A stretch of DNA of 64,000 nt, taken from assembly GCF_001641125.1 (NCBI RefSeq), contig NZ_LWLP01000001.1:2218715-2282714 (forward strand), written 5' to 3'. Made by a program: the position numbers and the translations under genes. This document shows positions 1 to 7,886 of the stretch, piece after piece; the stretch's first letter is position 1, and each line of letters begins with the position of its first letter. Under the pieces are notes generated by a model. It saw only the letters and a program-made list of their open reading frames with translations. It had not been told where the DNA came from and did not search any database. This DNA is from Arthrobacter sp. OY3WO11. Lineage in GTDB: Bacteria > Actinomycetota > Actinomycetes > Actinomycetales > Micrococcaceae.

Positions 1-1
1 C

Positions 2-37
2 GACCCGTTCATCGGGCCCGCCGTCATGGCAGGCTGA
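2..37 (+). CDS. 3' end of a gene cut by the window edge
   Basis: Frame 2 reads eleven codons (DPFIGPAVMAG) and then TGA. It may be the C-terminus of a gene that starts before the window. The piece is too short to recognise, and the assignment rests only on the open frame and a good codon pattern. Confidence 0.25.
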   Translation, partial: DPFIGPAVMAG

Positions 38-120
38 CCAGCTGCGCATCCAGTTGGGATAGGATCCCTCCGCAAGGCAGGGCAAGACGACGGCGGAGCA
101 GGCCGGAATGATATGGGCGG

Positions 121-804
121 TCACCAGTTAATGTCGGCTTCGCCCAGCGAACAGAAGCGCAGTGGCCGCGGATCGCCGCTCTCCACGAGTTCCAATAGCT
201 GTGCCGCTGCGCTGGCAGGAAGCTTGGACGCCTCTGGAGCGCCCATCTCCGTGAGCAGTTTGCCAGGATGAACCGCCCAGCACCTGATGGTCTGGCCAAG
301 CTCGTTTGCCAAGGCAATGGTGAGCATGTTCTGTGCACCCTTGGACACCCGGTAGGCGTAGCTGGTGCCCATTGCCGCATAGTTCCCGGCAGCCTGGCGT
401 GACAGGGAGTCCAGCCGTGAAGACACGTTGATGACAAGTGGCGCCGATGCCTGCTCCAAGGCGGGAAGCACTTCCTGAACCATTCGGAGCGTACCGGCGA
501 CGTTGACGTCCAAGCTGACCATCAGCATGCCGGCGTCTGCATCGCGGACGCCGCCCCGGGGCGCGCCTCGGGCAGCATTGTTGACCAGGACATCCACCGC
601 CCGCCCACGCAGGGCGGCGCGAAAGATTCCAGCTGGGTCCGACCGGACATCGTGCTCTATCACTTCGACACCGTTATCAAAGGCCACTAGGTCCTCGAGG
701 GATCGAACGGCCGCGACAACGTCCCAGCCGTTGCCTGCAAACGCGTCTGCCACGGCCCGGCCGAAGCCGCGCCCCGCTCCTGTTACAAGCACCAGCTTCC
801 CCAT
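121..804 (-). CDS. SDR-family oxidoreductase
   Basis: A 227-residue short-chain dehydrogenase/reductase, probably cytosolic and NAD(P)H-dependent with unknown substrate. The start region carries the Rossmann motif TGAGRGFG, followed by NNAARG at the end of beta-4, INVSS for the catalytic serine, and YAYRVSKGA, which supplies the Y-x3-K pair. Length is normal for a classical SDR. The frame stays open far upstream into the neighbouring methyltransferase, but homology begins at MGKLVLVTG, so I start at 804; an ATG at 831 is also possible. It is divergent from the methyltransferase gene, with about 175 bases between them that must hold both promoters. Confidence 0.8.
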   Translation of the reverse strand: MGKLVLVTGAGRGFGRAVADAFAGNGWDVVAAVRSLEDLVAFDNGVEVIEHDVRSDPAGIFRAALRGRAVDVLVNNAARGAPRGGVRDADAGMLMVSLDVNVAGTLRMVQEVLPALEQASAPLVINVSSRLDSLSRQAAGNYAAMGTSYAYRVSKGAQNMLTIALANELGQTIRCWAVHPGKLLTEMGAPEASKLPASAAAQLLELVESGDPRPLRFCSLGEADINW

Positions 805-981
805 TGGCAAAACCCTACACTCAGGTTCCATCCGCTCGGTGTGTGCAAGCATTACCGCATGTATAGAGAATGTGCAGAGGGGCCGCAGACGTGCTGTGAA
901 GGGCTCGATGAACGGGAACCCGCAATGGACTCCCTCAGTTGCTGCCCGCCGGAGCACCAGTGGATTTAGGCGGTGGCCGCC

Positions 982-1605
982 ATGGGTGAAGCTGTCCGCG
1001 TGGCGTATGAGGCCAAGGCGGACGAGTATGCGGAACGCTTCGGCACCATGGCAGCAGTACACCAATCGGACCGCGATCTGGTCGCCGGTTGGGCGCAGGG
1101 CATCAGCGGCCACATCATCGATGCTGGCTGCGGCCCGGGCCATTGGACGGGGTTTCTGAAGGACCTGGGATGCGATATTGAGGGCGTTGACCTGGTGGCA
1201 CGGTTCATCGATGCTGCCCGTACCAGTTTTCCGCAAGCGATGTTCAGGACGGCCTCCCTGGACAACCTGGGCTCGCGTGATGGACAGCTCGCCGGCATCT
1301 TGGCCTGGTACTCGGTTATTCATCTTCCGCCGGGGGAGCTGCACGTTGCCCTGGCAGAGTTCGCCCGATGTCTTCGTCCGGGCGGCACCGTGGTGCTCGG
1401 GTTCTTCGACGGACCCGCAGGTGAAGCCTTCCCCCACGCCGTCGCGCCGGCTCACACGTGGAGTGTCGCCGCAATGCGGAGTGATCTTGCCGCCGAGGGA
1501 TTGGAAGTCACGGAAGCCCACGTCCGCAGCGAGCCCGGCTGCCGTCCCCACGCAGCCGTGGTTGCCCGCAAATTGGGCGTCCGGGAAGGGGCTGAAACCT
1601 TCTGA
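982..1605 (+). CDS. class I SAM-dependent methyltransferase
   Basis: A soluble 207-residue protein with the class I methyltransferase fold. Motif I is IIDAGCGPG (residues about 45-53), the acidic end of strand 2 is EGVDL, and motif IV falls in the LAWYSVIHLPPG stretch. The last part matches the Methyltransf_11/25 fold. The substrate cannot be told. I choose ATG 982, with an AGGCGG-like ribosome site about eight bases ahead; GTG 973 is an alternative. It is divergent from the SDR and upstream of the SulP fusion gene in the same direction, but 116 bases and a likely operator separate it from that gene. Confidence 0.75.
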   Translation: MGEAVRVAYEAKADEYAERFGTMAAVHQSDRDLVAGWAQGISGHIIDAGCGPGHWTGFLKDLGCDIEGVDLVARFIDAARTSFPQAMFRTASLDNLGSRDGQLAGILAWYSVIHLPPGELHVALAEFARCLRPGGTVVLGFFDGPAGEAFPHAVAPAHTWSVAAMRSDLAAEGLEVTEAHVRSEPGCRPHAAVVARKLGVREGAETF

Positions 1606-1613
1606 TCTCGGCA

Positions 1614-1674
1614 TGACACTCGACGTGACAACAACTGTCACGTTCGTCACTTTAAACTGTCATATCCCGTGACG
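1614..1674. promoter_or_regulatory. operator-like cluster upstream of the SulP-carbonic anhydrase gene
   Basis: A perfect inverted repeat ACGTGACA-N5-TGTCACGT lies at 1623-1643. Further half-sites surround it: TGACA at 1614, GTCAC at 1646, TGTCA at 1658 and TGACG at 1670. The AT-rich TTTAAACTGTCATAT stretch between them may be the -10 region. The arrangement looks like a multi-half-site operator for a dimeric regulator; the regulator is unknown. Confidence 0.5.
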
Positions 1675-1721
1675 GTGTGGTTATGGTGGAACTGGTCCCG
1701 CTCCCAAGCAAAGGAAGTTCC

Positions 1722-4055
1722 ATGGCACAACCGCCGCACCCACCCACAGCTGTCGCCCCAAGCCACAGCCCGCCTCCGGCTGGCACAGGCAACCGGTACG
1801 GGTTCCGCCGGCCGGGCTTCGTGGCCCATCTTGCGGCCGACGTACCTGCTTCACTGGTGGTGTTCCTCGTCGCCCTGCCACTGTCATTGGGAATTGCCGC
1901 GGCGTCCGGCGCCCCCGTTATGGCCGGCCTTATCGCTGCCGCAGTCGGTGGCATTGTGGCGGGGAGCCTGGGCGGGTCACCGCTGCAAGTGAGTGGCCCG
2001 GCCGCCGGCCTTACCGTCGTCGTCGCCGGCCTTGTTCAGGAGTTCGGCTGGCAGGTGACCTGCGCGATCACCGCGGCAGCCGGCGTCGTCCAGCTGCTGC
2101 TGGGCGTCAGCCGCGTGGGGCGTGCCGCGCTTGCCGTCTCGCCGGTAGTGGTCAAAGCCATGTTGGCCGGCATCGGGGTCACCATCATCCTGCAGCAGGT
2201 CCACGTCCTGCTCGGGTCGCAGCCAGCCGGCTCGGCCCTCGAGAACCTCGGGGCCCTGCCCGCAGCCATCACCGGCGTCGAACTGCACGCCGCCCTGCTG
2301 GGCCTTACCGTCGTCGCTATCCTCCTGGGCTGGAAGTACCTGCCCGCCGCGGCGCGCCGTGTCCCGGGGCCGCTGGCCGCCGTCGCTGCCGGCACGGCAC
2401 TGTCGGTTGCGTTCGCCCCTGCTGTTGAACGTATCTCTTTCACCGGTTCAATCTTTGACGCCGTCGCGTTGCCGCAGTTGCCCGACGGCAGCTGGCGGGC
2501 AGCAGCGTTTGCCGTCCTGACGATGGCGCTGATCGCCAGCATCGAGTCCCTGCTGTCCGCCGTCGCCGTGGACAAGATGCAGCATGGGCCCCGGACCAAC
2601 CTGAACCGCGAGCTGGTGGGACAGGGTGCTGCCAATATCGTTTCCGGATCGCTGGGCGGCCTGCCTGTCACCGGGGTGATCGTCCGCAGCGCCACCAATG
2701 TGGAAGCCGGCGCTGCGACCCGGGCCTCCGCCGTCCTGCACGGTGTTTGGGTCCTGGCCTTCTCCGCACTCTTCGCAGGGCTGATCCAGCTGATCCCGCT
2801 GTCCGTCCTCGCCGGACTCCTGGTGGTCATCGGCGCCCGCCTGATCAAGGTGGCGGACATCCGCACCAGCCTCCGGACGGGTGACCTGCTGATCTATGCC
2901 GTGACCCTGCTGTGCGTGGTCTTCCTGAACCTGCTGGAAGGCGTCATGATCGGCCTGGCACTCGCCGCGGCCAGTGTGCTGTGGCGCGTTCTGCGGGCAA
3001 CACTCCACGCCCAGGAGCCTGTGCCGCCGTCCAGGTCCTGGCGGGTATCCATCGGCGGTTCGTGCAGCTTCTTCGCCCTTCCCCGGCTTAACCGCGTGCT
3101 GCACTCGGTCCCGCCAGGCGAGCGCGTGCTTGTGGAGCTCAACGCTGACTACGTGGACCATGCGTTCCGGGAGGCCCTGCTTGCCTGGCAGCAGCAGTAC
3201 CAGGCCGCCGGCGGTGCTGTCCTCCTTGAGCATCACGGGAACACCCTGTTCCAGGACGCGGCGGACCAGGCGCCGAAGCGCCAGGAAGCGCAGGAGCTAC
3301 CGCTCCCACCCAGGACGTCGTGGCAGCCCGCTCCAGATGGGCTGGCAGTGGGAATTGAAGGGCGAAGCACGCCGCCGCCATCACCGGTCCTGCTGGGCAT
3401 CAACAAGTACCACCGCCGCTTCGCTGACAAGGTCCGGCCGCTGGTCCAGGACCTGGCGGACGGGCAGAACCCGGACACCCTGTTCGTGGCCTGCGTGGAC
3501 TCGCGCGTGAACCCCAACCTGATCACCAGCAGTGGCCCAGGCGACCTCCTGACGTTGCGGAACATCGGGAACGTTGTGTGCCATGACGGCCAGGACGCCT
3601 CGATCGACTCAGCCCTCTCCTTTGCCCTGAAGGGCCTGGAGGTGGACTCAGTCGTGATCTGCGGGCACTCGAACTGTGGAGCCATGAAGGCCGTCATCGC
3701 CGATGCCGAAGGTGCGGGCAACCCCGGACTTGGTACCGGTTTTGACGCCTGGCTGGAGCATGCCCGCCCCAGCTACCTCGAATTGCTGGCGGACCATCCG
3801 GTGGCCGCCAGCGCCGCTGCCGCCGGGTATTGCCGGGTGGACCAGTTGGGCATGGTGAACGTCGCGGTCCAGCTGGCCAAGCTGGAAAGCCATCCGGTAG
3901 CAGGTCCCGCACTGGCCGACGGCAGGGTGCAGGCAACGGGGCTCTTTTACGACATCGCCACGGCCCGTGTGGTGCTTGTGCGCCAGACGGGCATCGAGTT
4001 CCTGGACCCGGAACAGGCTGCGGAGATGTCCACGGCCCACGCACCGGCGGGCTGA
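1722..4055 (+). CDS. SulP-family anion transporter fused to a beta-carbonic anhydrase
   Basis: A 777-residue fusion. Residues about 25-420 form the SulP/SLC26 membrane domain, with about ten hydrophobic segments. Residues about 440-510 look like a reduced STAS domain. Residues about 560-770 are a beta-carbonic anhydrase: CVDSR supplies Cys591, Asp593 and Arg595, and CGHSNCG supplies His649 and Cys652, so the zinc site C-H-C is complete. The likely role is bicarbonate (or sulfate) uptake coupled to CO2/HCO3- interconversion at the inner membrane face. I start at ATG 1722 because AAAGGAAG sits five bases ahead; the frame opens earlier at GTG 1677. Such fusions are known in other bacteria, and the transported anion is inferred. 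Confidence 0.88.
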   Translation: MAQPPHPPTAVAPSHSPPPAGTGNRYGFRRPGFVAHLAADVPASLVVFLVALPLSLGIAAASGAPVMAGLIAAAVGGIVAGSLGGSPLQVSGPAAGLTVVVAGLVQEFGWQVTCAITAAAGVVQLLLGVSRVGRAALAVSPVVVKAMLAGIGVTIILQQVHVLLGSQPAGSALENLGALPAAITGVELHAALLGLTVVAILLGWKYLPAAARRVPGPLAAVAAGTALSVAFAPAVERISFTGSIFDAVALPQLPDGSWRAAAFAVLTMALIASIESLLSAVAVDKMQHGPRTNLNRELVGQGAANIVSGSLGGLPVTGVIVRSATNVEAGAATRASAVLHGVWVLAFSALFAGLIQLIPLSVLAGLLVVIGARLIKVADIRTSLRTGDLLIYAVTLLCVVFLNLLEGVMIGLALAAASVLWRVLRATLHAQEPVPPSRSWRVSIGGSCSFFALPRLNRVLHSVPPGERVLVELNADYVDHAFREALLAWQQQYQAAGGAVLLEHHGNTLFQDAADQAPKRQEAQELPLPPRTSWQPAPDGLAVGIEGRSTPPPSPVLLGINKYHRRFADKVRPLVQDLADGQNPDTLFVACVDSRVNPNLITSSGPGDLLTLRNIGNVVCHDGQDASIDSALSFALKGLEVDSVVICGHSNCGAMKAVIADAEGAGNPGLGTGFDAWLEHARPSYLELLADHPVAASAAAAGYCRVDQLGMVNVAVQLAKLESHPVAGPALADGRVQATGLFYDIATARVVLVRQTGIEFLDPEQAAEMSTAHAPAG

Positions 4056-4077
4056 GCGCGGCATCAGCAGATAGGCA

Positions 4078-4113
4078 AAAGGGCGCCCCGGTTCACGAAC
4101 CGGGGCGCCCTTC
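4078..4113. terminator. bidirectional hairpin terminator
   Basis: A 14-bp perfect stem GGGCGCCCCGGTTC with a very short loop lies between the convergent transporter and CtaA genes. A-run on the left and TT on the right suit termination from both sides. Confidence 0.8.
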
Positions 4114-4132
4114 CAGTGTCAGTCGAGCGGGT

Positions 4133-5077
4133 TTACGCCACGGGGCTTGACTTGGCGATGTCCCAGGCGTTCGTTGCAGCGCCCATGAGCATTGCGGCAC
4201 CGAGCATGTGGGCTGCCACCAGCAGGGCCGGGATGCCGTTGTAGTACTGGGTGAATCCAATGACGGCCTGGAGCATGGTGACGCCAAGGAGGCCGAGGAC
4301 CGCTGTCCGGATGGGGCCCGTGATCCGACGCAGCAGCACCAGCGCCAGCGCAACCAGGGTTCCGGCAGTCACCAGGTAGGCCGGGACGGCGTGGATGTGC
4401 GAGAACAGGTCCCAGTCCAGCCCGTTGCGCGGTGCATCGGCGTCCCCTGCGTGCGGACCGGCTCCGGTGACCACCACGCCCAGCATGACGGCGAGGGCAG
4501 AGAAAAGCGCGACGGCGGCCGTCACCGGACGCATGACCCCCGGCAGGGCGGCGAGGGGAGCGGTCCGGAACCGACCGGTCCGGCCGAACGCCCGGTTGAC
4601 CAGCAGCGTGGCAAGCACCACCAGCGCCATGGAGACCAGGAAGTGGAGGCCCACCACCCAGGGGTTGAGGTTGGTGAGGACGGTGATGCCGCCGATCACG
4701 GCCTGGGCGGGGATACTGGCCAGCAGGCCCAGCGCCAGCAGAAAGAGGTCGCGGCGCTCCTTGCGGAGGTTCCACAGATACACCAGCATCAGAGCGGCGA
4801 CGGCGGCCAGTGCGAAGGTGAGAAGGCGGTTGCCGAACTCGATGAACCCGTGGACTCCCATTTCGGGCGTGTTCACCAGGGACGTGTCCGTGCAGCGGGG
4901 CCAGGTGGGGCAGCCCAGCCCGGAGGAGGTCAGGCGGACGGCTCCACCGGTCAGCACCAGCAGGGTCTGCCCGATCAGGGAGGCCACGGCGAGCCGGCGA
5001 ACACTTGCGTCCACGGTGCGGGGCAGCCTTGACGCGAGGCGGCCGGCGAACTGGGGAAGGCGGAAGGCGGTGCTCAC
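4133..5077 (-). CDS. ctaA: haem A synthase (CtaA/COX15 family)
   Basis: An integral membrane protein of 314 residues that oxidises the C8 methyl of haem O to give haem A for aa3-type cytochrome oxidase. About eight hydrophobic helices are visible. Family marks are GGAVRLTSSGLGCPTWP with a conserved cysteine, EFGNR, the histidine-bearing VVGLHFLVS, FSHIHAVPAYL and LVAAHMLGAAML. The GTG at 5077 places the start eight bases after the ABC permease stop; extending the frame upstream would overlap that gene. It is convergent with the SulP fusion. The exporter genes directly upstream suggest one transcript, as seen around ctaA in other actinobacteria. Confidence 0.9.
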   Translation of the reverse strand: MSTAFRLPQFAGRLASRLPRTVDASVRRLAVASLIGQTLLVLTGGAVRLTSSGLGCPTWPRCTDTSLVNTPEMGVHGFIEFGNRLLTFALAAVAALMLVYLWNLRKERRDLFLLALGLLASIPAQAVIGGITVLTNLNPWVVGLHFLVSMALVVLATLLVNRAFGRTGRFRTAPLAALPGVMRPVTAAVALFSALAVMLGVVVTGAGPHAGDADAPRNGLDWDLFSHIHAVPAYLVTAGTLVALALVLLRRITGPIRTAVLGLLGVTMLQAVIGFTQYYNGIPALLVAAHMLGAAMLMGAATNAWDIAKSSPVA

Positions 5078-5084
5078 GAGTATC

Positions 5085-5882
5085 TCAATTCCACTTGAAC
5101 CAACGGATTGCTGCGGCCCCGGCAGTAACTGTCCAGAGCACCAGTATGAGGGAGGCGGCGCCATTCAGCGCACCGTGCAGGAAGGCGTCGCGCAGGGCTT
5201 CGCCGAGTGCGCCCGAGGGCAGGAGCCCGACGATCTGCTGGGCCGCGGCGGGCAGCCGTTCCGCCGGGATCACGATCCCGCCGAGGGCGCCGAGGAGGAT
5301 CCAGAGCAGGTTGGTGATGGCCAGGGTTGCTTCCGGACGGACGGTTCCGGCCACCAGTAGCCCCAGGGCGGTAAAGGCCGCCGCGCCCAGCGCGAGGAGG
5401 AGCAGCCCGGGAACCCAGCCGGCCGCCGTCGGCTGCCATCCGAGGCCAAACCCGACCGCCGCCACCACCGCAATCTGCAGGCACAGCACCACCAGTACGG
5501 AAAGCACCTTGCCGGCGATCAGCCCGCCCCGGCCCAGGGGAGTCGTGGACAGGAATCGGAGCACACCGTACCGGCGGTCGAATCCCGTGGCGATGCCCTG
5601 CCCGGTAAACGCCGTGGACATGGCGCAGAGTGCAAGGATTCCCGGGACTGCCACATCAATGCGGCTCGGCCCCAGGCCGTCCAGGAAAGGCGTAACAGTC
5701 AGGCCAACAAGCGCCAGCAGCGGCAGGACCACCGCGAGGATCAGCTGCTCGCCGTTCCGCAGCATCGCCAGCGCCTCGTATTTGCCCTGCAGCAGGATGC
5801 GCCGGAGCAGGGGTGCGGGCTGCTGCCTGGCGGGTGCTCCGGCCCCGGCAGCGGGAGCGGTGCCCGCGGGGGTCGGGTTCAT
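5085..5882 (-). CDS. ABC-2 type transporter permease
   Basis: A 265-residue membrane subunit with six predicted hydrophobic segments and the ABC-2 pattern, including the GLTVTPFLDGLGP stretch and the central GVLRFLSTTPLGRG loop that contacts the ATPase. Its ATG overlaps the stop of the upstream ATPase gene by four bases (ATGA), so the two are translationally coupled and form one exporter. Placement just ahead of ctaA suggests a role in the cytochrome oxidase or haem branch, but the substrate is not known. Confidence 0.85.
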   Translation of the reverse strand: MNPTPAGTAPAAGAGAPARQQPAPLLRRILLQGKYEALAMLRNGEQLILAVVLPLLALVGLTVTPFLDGLGPSRIDVAVPGILALCAMSTAFTGQGIATGFDRRYGVLRFLSTTPLGRGGLIAGKVLSVLVVLCLQIAVVAAVGFGLGWQPTAAGWVPGLLLLALGAAAFTALGLLVAGTVRPEATLAITNLLWILLGALGGIVIPAERLPAAAQQIVGLLPSGALGEALRDAFLHGALNGAASLILVLWTVTAGAAAIRWFKWN

Positions 5883-6847
5883 CGGATGTCCTTTCCAGAG
5901 ATGTCCAGAAAGACGTCTTCAAGGCTACGCGCCTGCAACGTCATGGCGGCGGGCATAACGTCATGCGCTGCCCACCACTCAGCCAGTGTGGCAAGGTGCC
6001 GGGGAGTCAGGGCGCCGGTGGCGGTGTAGCTTCCGGCTCGCTCCTCCAGGACCAGGACGTCGTCGGGCAGCACGCCGGACAGGTCCAGTCCCGGCTTCGC
6101 ATCGAAGGTGAGGGTGCGCACGTGGTCTGCGCCGGCGTCCACGGCGGGTCCGCGCTGCAGCAGTTCCTGGACCGTTCCCTCGGCGACGTTGCGGCCGCCG
6201 TCAATGATGTAGACGTAGTCAGCCAGGCGCTGGGCATCATCCATCAGGTGCGTGGTGAGGATGATTCCCATTCCCGAATCACGCAGCTCGCCGATCAGCT
6301 CGAACACCAGTTGGCGGGACTGCGGATCCAGGCCAGCGCTCGGCTCATCGAGGAACAGGACCTCGGGCCTGCCCACCAGGGCTGCGGCGAGGGCCAGGCG
6401 CTGCTTCTGCCCGCCCGAAAGCCGGCGGACGGTGGTCCGGCTGAAGGTGTCGATGCCGAGCCTTTGGATGAGGTTGTCCACGGGCCACGGGTGTGCGTAA
6501 AGGCCGGCAATGTGCCGCAGCAGGGGGACGGGCCTGGCCGACGGCGGGAGGCCGCCGTCCTGAAGCATCACGCCTACGCGGGAGCGCAGCTCGGCCCCGG
6601 CCGTTGCCGGGTCCTGGCCGAGCAGCGAGATGCTCCCGCCGCTGCGCTTCTGGAGGCCCTGGGCGCATTCCAGGGTGGTGGTTTTTCCGGCGCCGTTGGC
6701 GCCCAGCAGCGCCGTGACCTGCCCGCGTTCGGCTGAGAGTGAGACGCCGCTCACCACCCGGAGCATTCTTCCGTCCATGCTGGAAAGCGGGCCTACATCT
6801 TTAACTAGCCCGTTGATGGACAGAACGGGGGACAGGGGCGATCGCAC
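5879..6847 (-). CDS. ABC transporter ATP-binding protein
   Basis: A 322-residue ATPase partner of the permease downstream. Walker A is GANGAGKTT, the signature is LSGGQKQR, Walker B is VLFLDEPSAGLD, and the H-loop is TTHLMDD. The last 100 residues are the C-terminal extension common in ABC-2 drug or lipid exporters. The GTG start at 6847 has no ribosome site. A TAGAAT hexamer at 6859-6854 lies six bases ahead, so transcription could begin on or near the start codon, giving a leaderless mRNA. The gene is divergent from sufR. Confidence 0.87.
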   Translation of the reverse strand: MRSPLSPVLSINGLVKDVGPLSSMDGRMLRVVSGVSLSAERGQVTALLGANGAGKTTTLECAQGLQKRSGGSISLLGQDPATAGAELRSRVGVMLQDGGLPPSARPVPLLRHIAGLYAHPWPVDNLIQRLGIDTFSRTTVRRLSGGQKQRLALAAALVGRPEVLFLDEPSAGLDPQSRQLVFELIGELRDSGMGIILTTHLMDDAQRLADYVYIIDGGRNVAEGTVQELLQRGPAVDAGADHVRTLTFDAKPGLDLSGVLPDDVLVLEERAGSYTATGALTPRHLATLAEWWAAHDVMPAAMTLQARSLEDVFLDISGKDIR

Positions 6848-6988
6848 CCCAGTATTCTACGGGAAGTAGTATTACCGGGAGTCCTCTTGGCCCGCTGCCC
6901 GCATCCGGGAGTTTCTGTCCAGATACGCAGGGTTCATCGCGGGTGAAGTCTGCACATCTGGACGAAGACTCCAAAGGTGGGTTTCAGC

Positions 6989-7007
6989 ACAGGTCAGCCT
7001 CGCCTTA
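6989..7007 (+). promoter_or_regulatory. DtxR/IdeR-like iron box upstream of sufR
   Basis: ACAGGTCAGCCTCGCCTTA matches the published 19-bp DtxR/IdeR consensus TWAGGTWAGSCTWACCTWA at 14 positions, including the core AGGT, AGSCT and CCTWA. It lies 46 bases ahead of the sufR ATG, a sensible place for iron control of the SUF operon. The mismatches on one arm keep this tentative. Confidence 0.45.
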
Positions 7008-7030
7008 CTGGAATGCGGGACTAAATTACG

Positions 7031-7042
7031 ACACTATTGTGT
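7031..7042 (+). promoter_or_regulatory. inverted repeat at the sufR start, candidate SufR operator
   Basis: ACAC-TATT-GTGT is a perfect inverted repeat ten bases ahead of the sufR ATG, extended imperfectly by flanking CG and TG. It overlaps a TATTGT hexamer that could be a -10 box. SufR proteins are autorepressors that bind palindromes at this location in cyanobacteria and actinobacteria. Confidence 0.45.
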
Positions 7043-7052
7043 TGTGTATTCC

Positions 7053-7886
7053 ATGACCAACGCTACTGCTGTGCCTGTCGCCCGGCACGGGGCCTCCGCT
7101 GTTACAGCGGAACGCGGAGCCATGCCCGCCGGGCCGGTGGCTGACGCCGACGAGCGCACGCGCGACCGCGTCCTGGCGGCTGTCCTGGAGCACGGACCTG
7201 TCAGCGCCGCCGAACTGGGTGACCTGCTGGGATTCACGCCGGCCGCCGTCCGCAGGCACCTGGACCACCTGTCCCGTGCCGGCGTCATCGAAGTCAAGCG
7301 GGTGGCAAAGTCCGGCGGCGGCGCAGGCCGCCCGGCACGCCGCTACGTGCTCAGTTCACAGGGCCAGTCGAGCCTCGGCAACGATTACCTCGACATTGCC
7401 GCCCTCGCCCTCCAGCAGCTCCAGAAGGTTGCCGGCCCGGATGCCGTGCGAGCCTTCGCCGTCGAGCGTTTCGCCGACATGGAACGCCGGTACGCTCCGG
7501 AAATCGACCAGGCCGGCCCGGACATCACTGACCGTGCCAAGGCTCTGGCGGATGCCCTGAGCCGTGACAACTTCGTGGCATCGGCAGCCTCCATTGAGGC
7601 CAAGGCTCCGCTGCCCGCCGCCCTTTCCAGCGTCCAGCTCTGCCAGGGCCACTGCCCGATCCAGCAGCTCGCCGCGCGCTTCCCCGTGTTCTGCGACGTG
7701 GAAACGGAGGTCTTCTCCAGGCTGGTGGGCGTTGACGTGCGCCGGCTTTCCACCCTGGCCCGGGGCGGCCACGTGTGCACCACCCACATACCCACAGGCC
7801 GGCTGTCTGCCGGAGGGCCCACAACGCCTCCGGCAGCCCCCGCCAGCCTGACTGAAGTAAACAACCATCAGCAAGAAAGGCCGTGA
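7053..7886 (+). CDS. sufR: SufR-type iron-sulfur sensing repressor
   Basis: A 277-residue regulator heading the SUF operon. Residues about 40-100 form a winged helix-turn-helix ([21 protein letters not shown], then a wing rich in Gly/Arg). The C-terminal half carries Cys197, Cys201, Cys214 and Cys242 (CQGHC, VFCDVE, GHVCTTH), matching the cysteines that hold the SufR cluster. In known systems holo-SufR represses the operon and loss of the cluster releases it. I start at ATG 7053; GTG 7044 is in frame. There is no clear ribosome site, so a leaderless transcript is likely. The stop shares a base with the sufB ATG. Confidence 0.88.
   Translation: MTNATAVPVARHGASAVTAERGAMPAGPVADADERTRDRVLAAVLEHGPVSAAELGDLLGFTPAAVRRHLDHLSRAGVIEVKRVAKSGGGAGRPARRYVLSSQGQSSLGNDYLDIAALALQQLQKVAGPDAVRAFAVERFADMERRYAPEIDQAGPDITDRAKALADALSRDNFVASAASIEAKAPLPAALSSVQLCQGHCPIQQLAARFPVFCDVETEVFSRLVGVDVRRLSTLARGGHVCTTHIPTGRLSAGGPTTPPAAPASLTEVNNHQQERP

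Noticed and set aside
805..1650. Minus-strand open frame running from the SDR back through the methyltransferase gene
   Set aside because: Only the part from 804 downward matches a protein family. The rest is antisense to a methyltransferase with clear motifs and reflects high GC.
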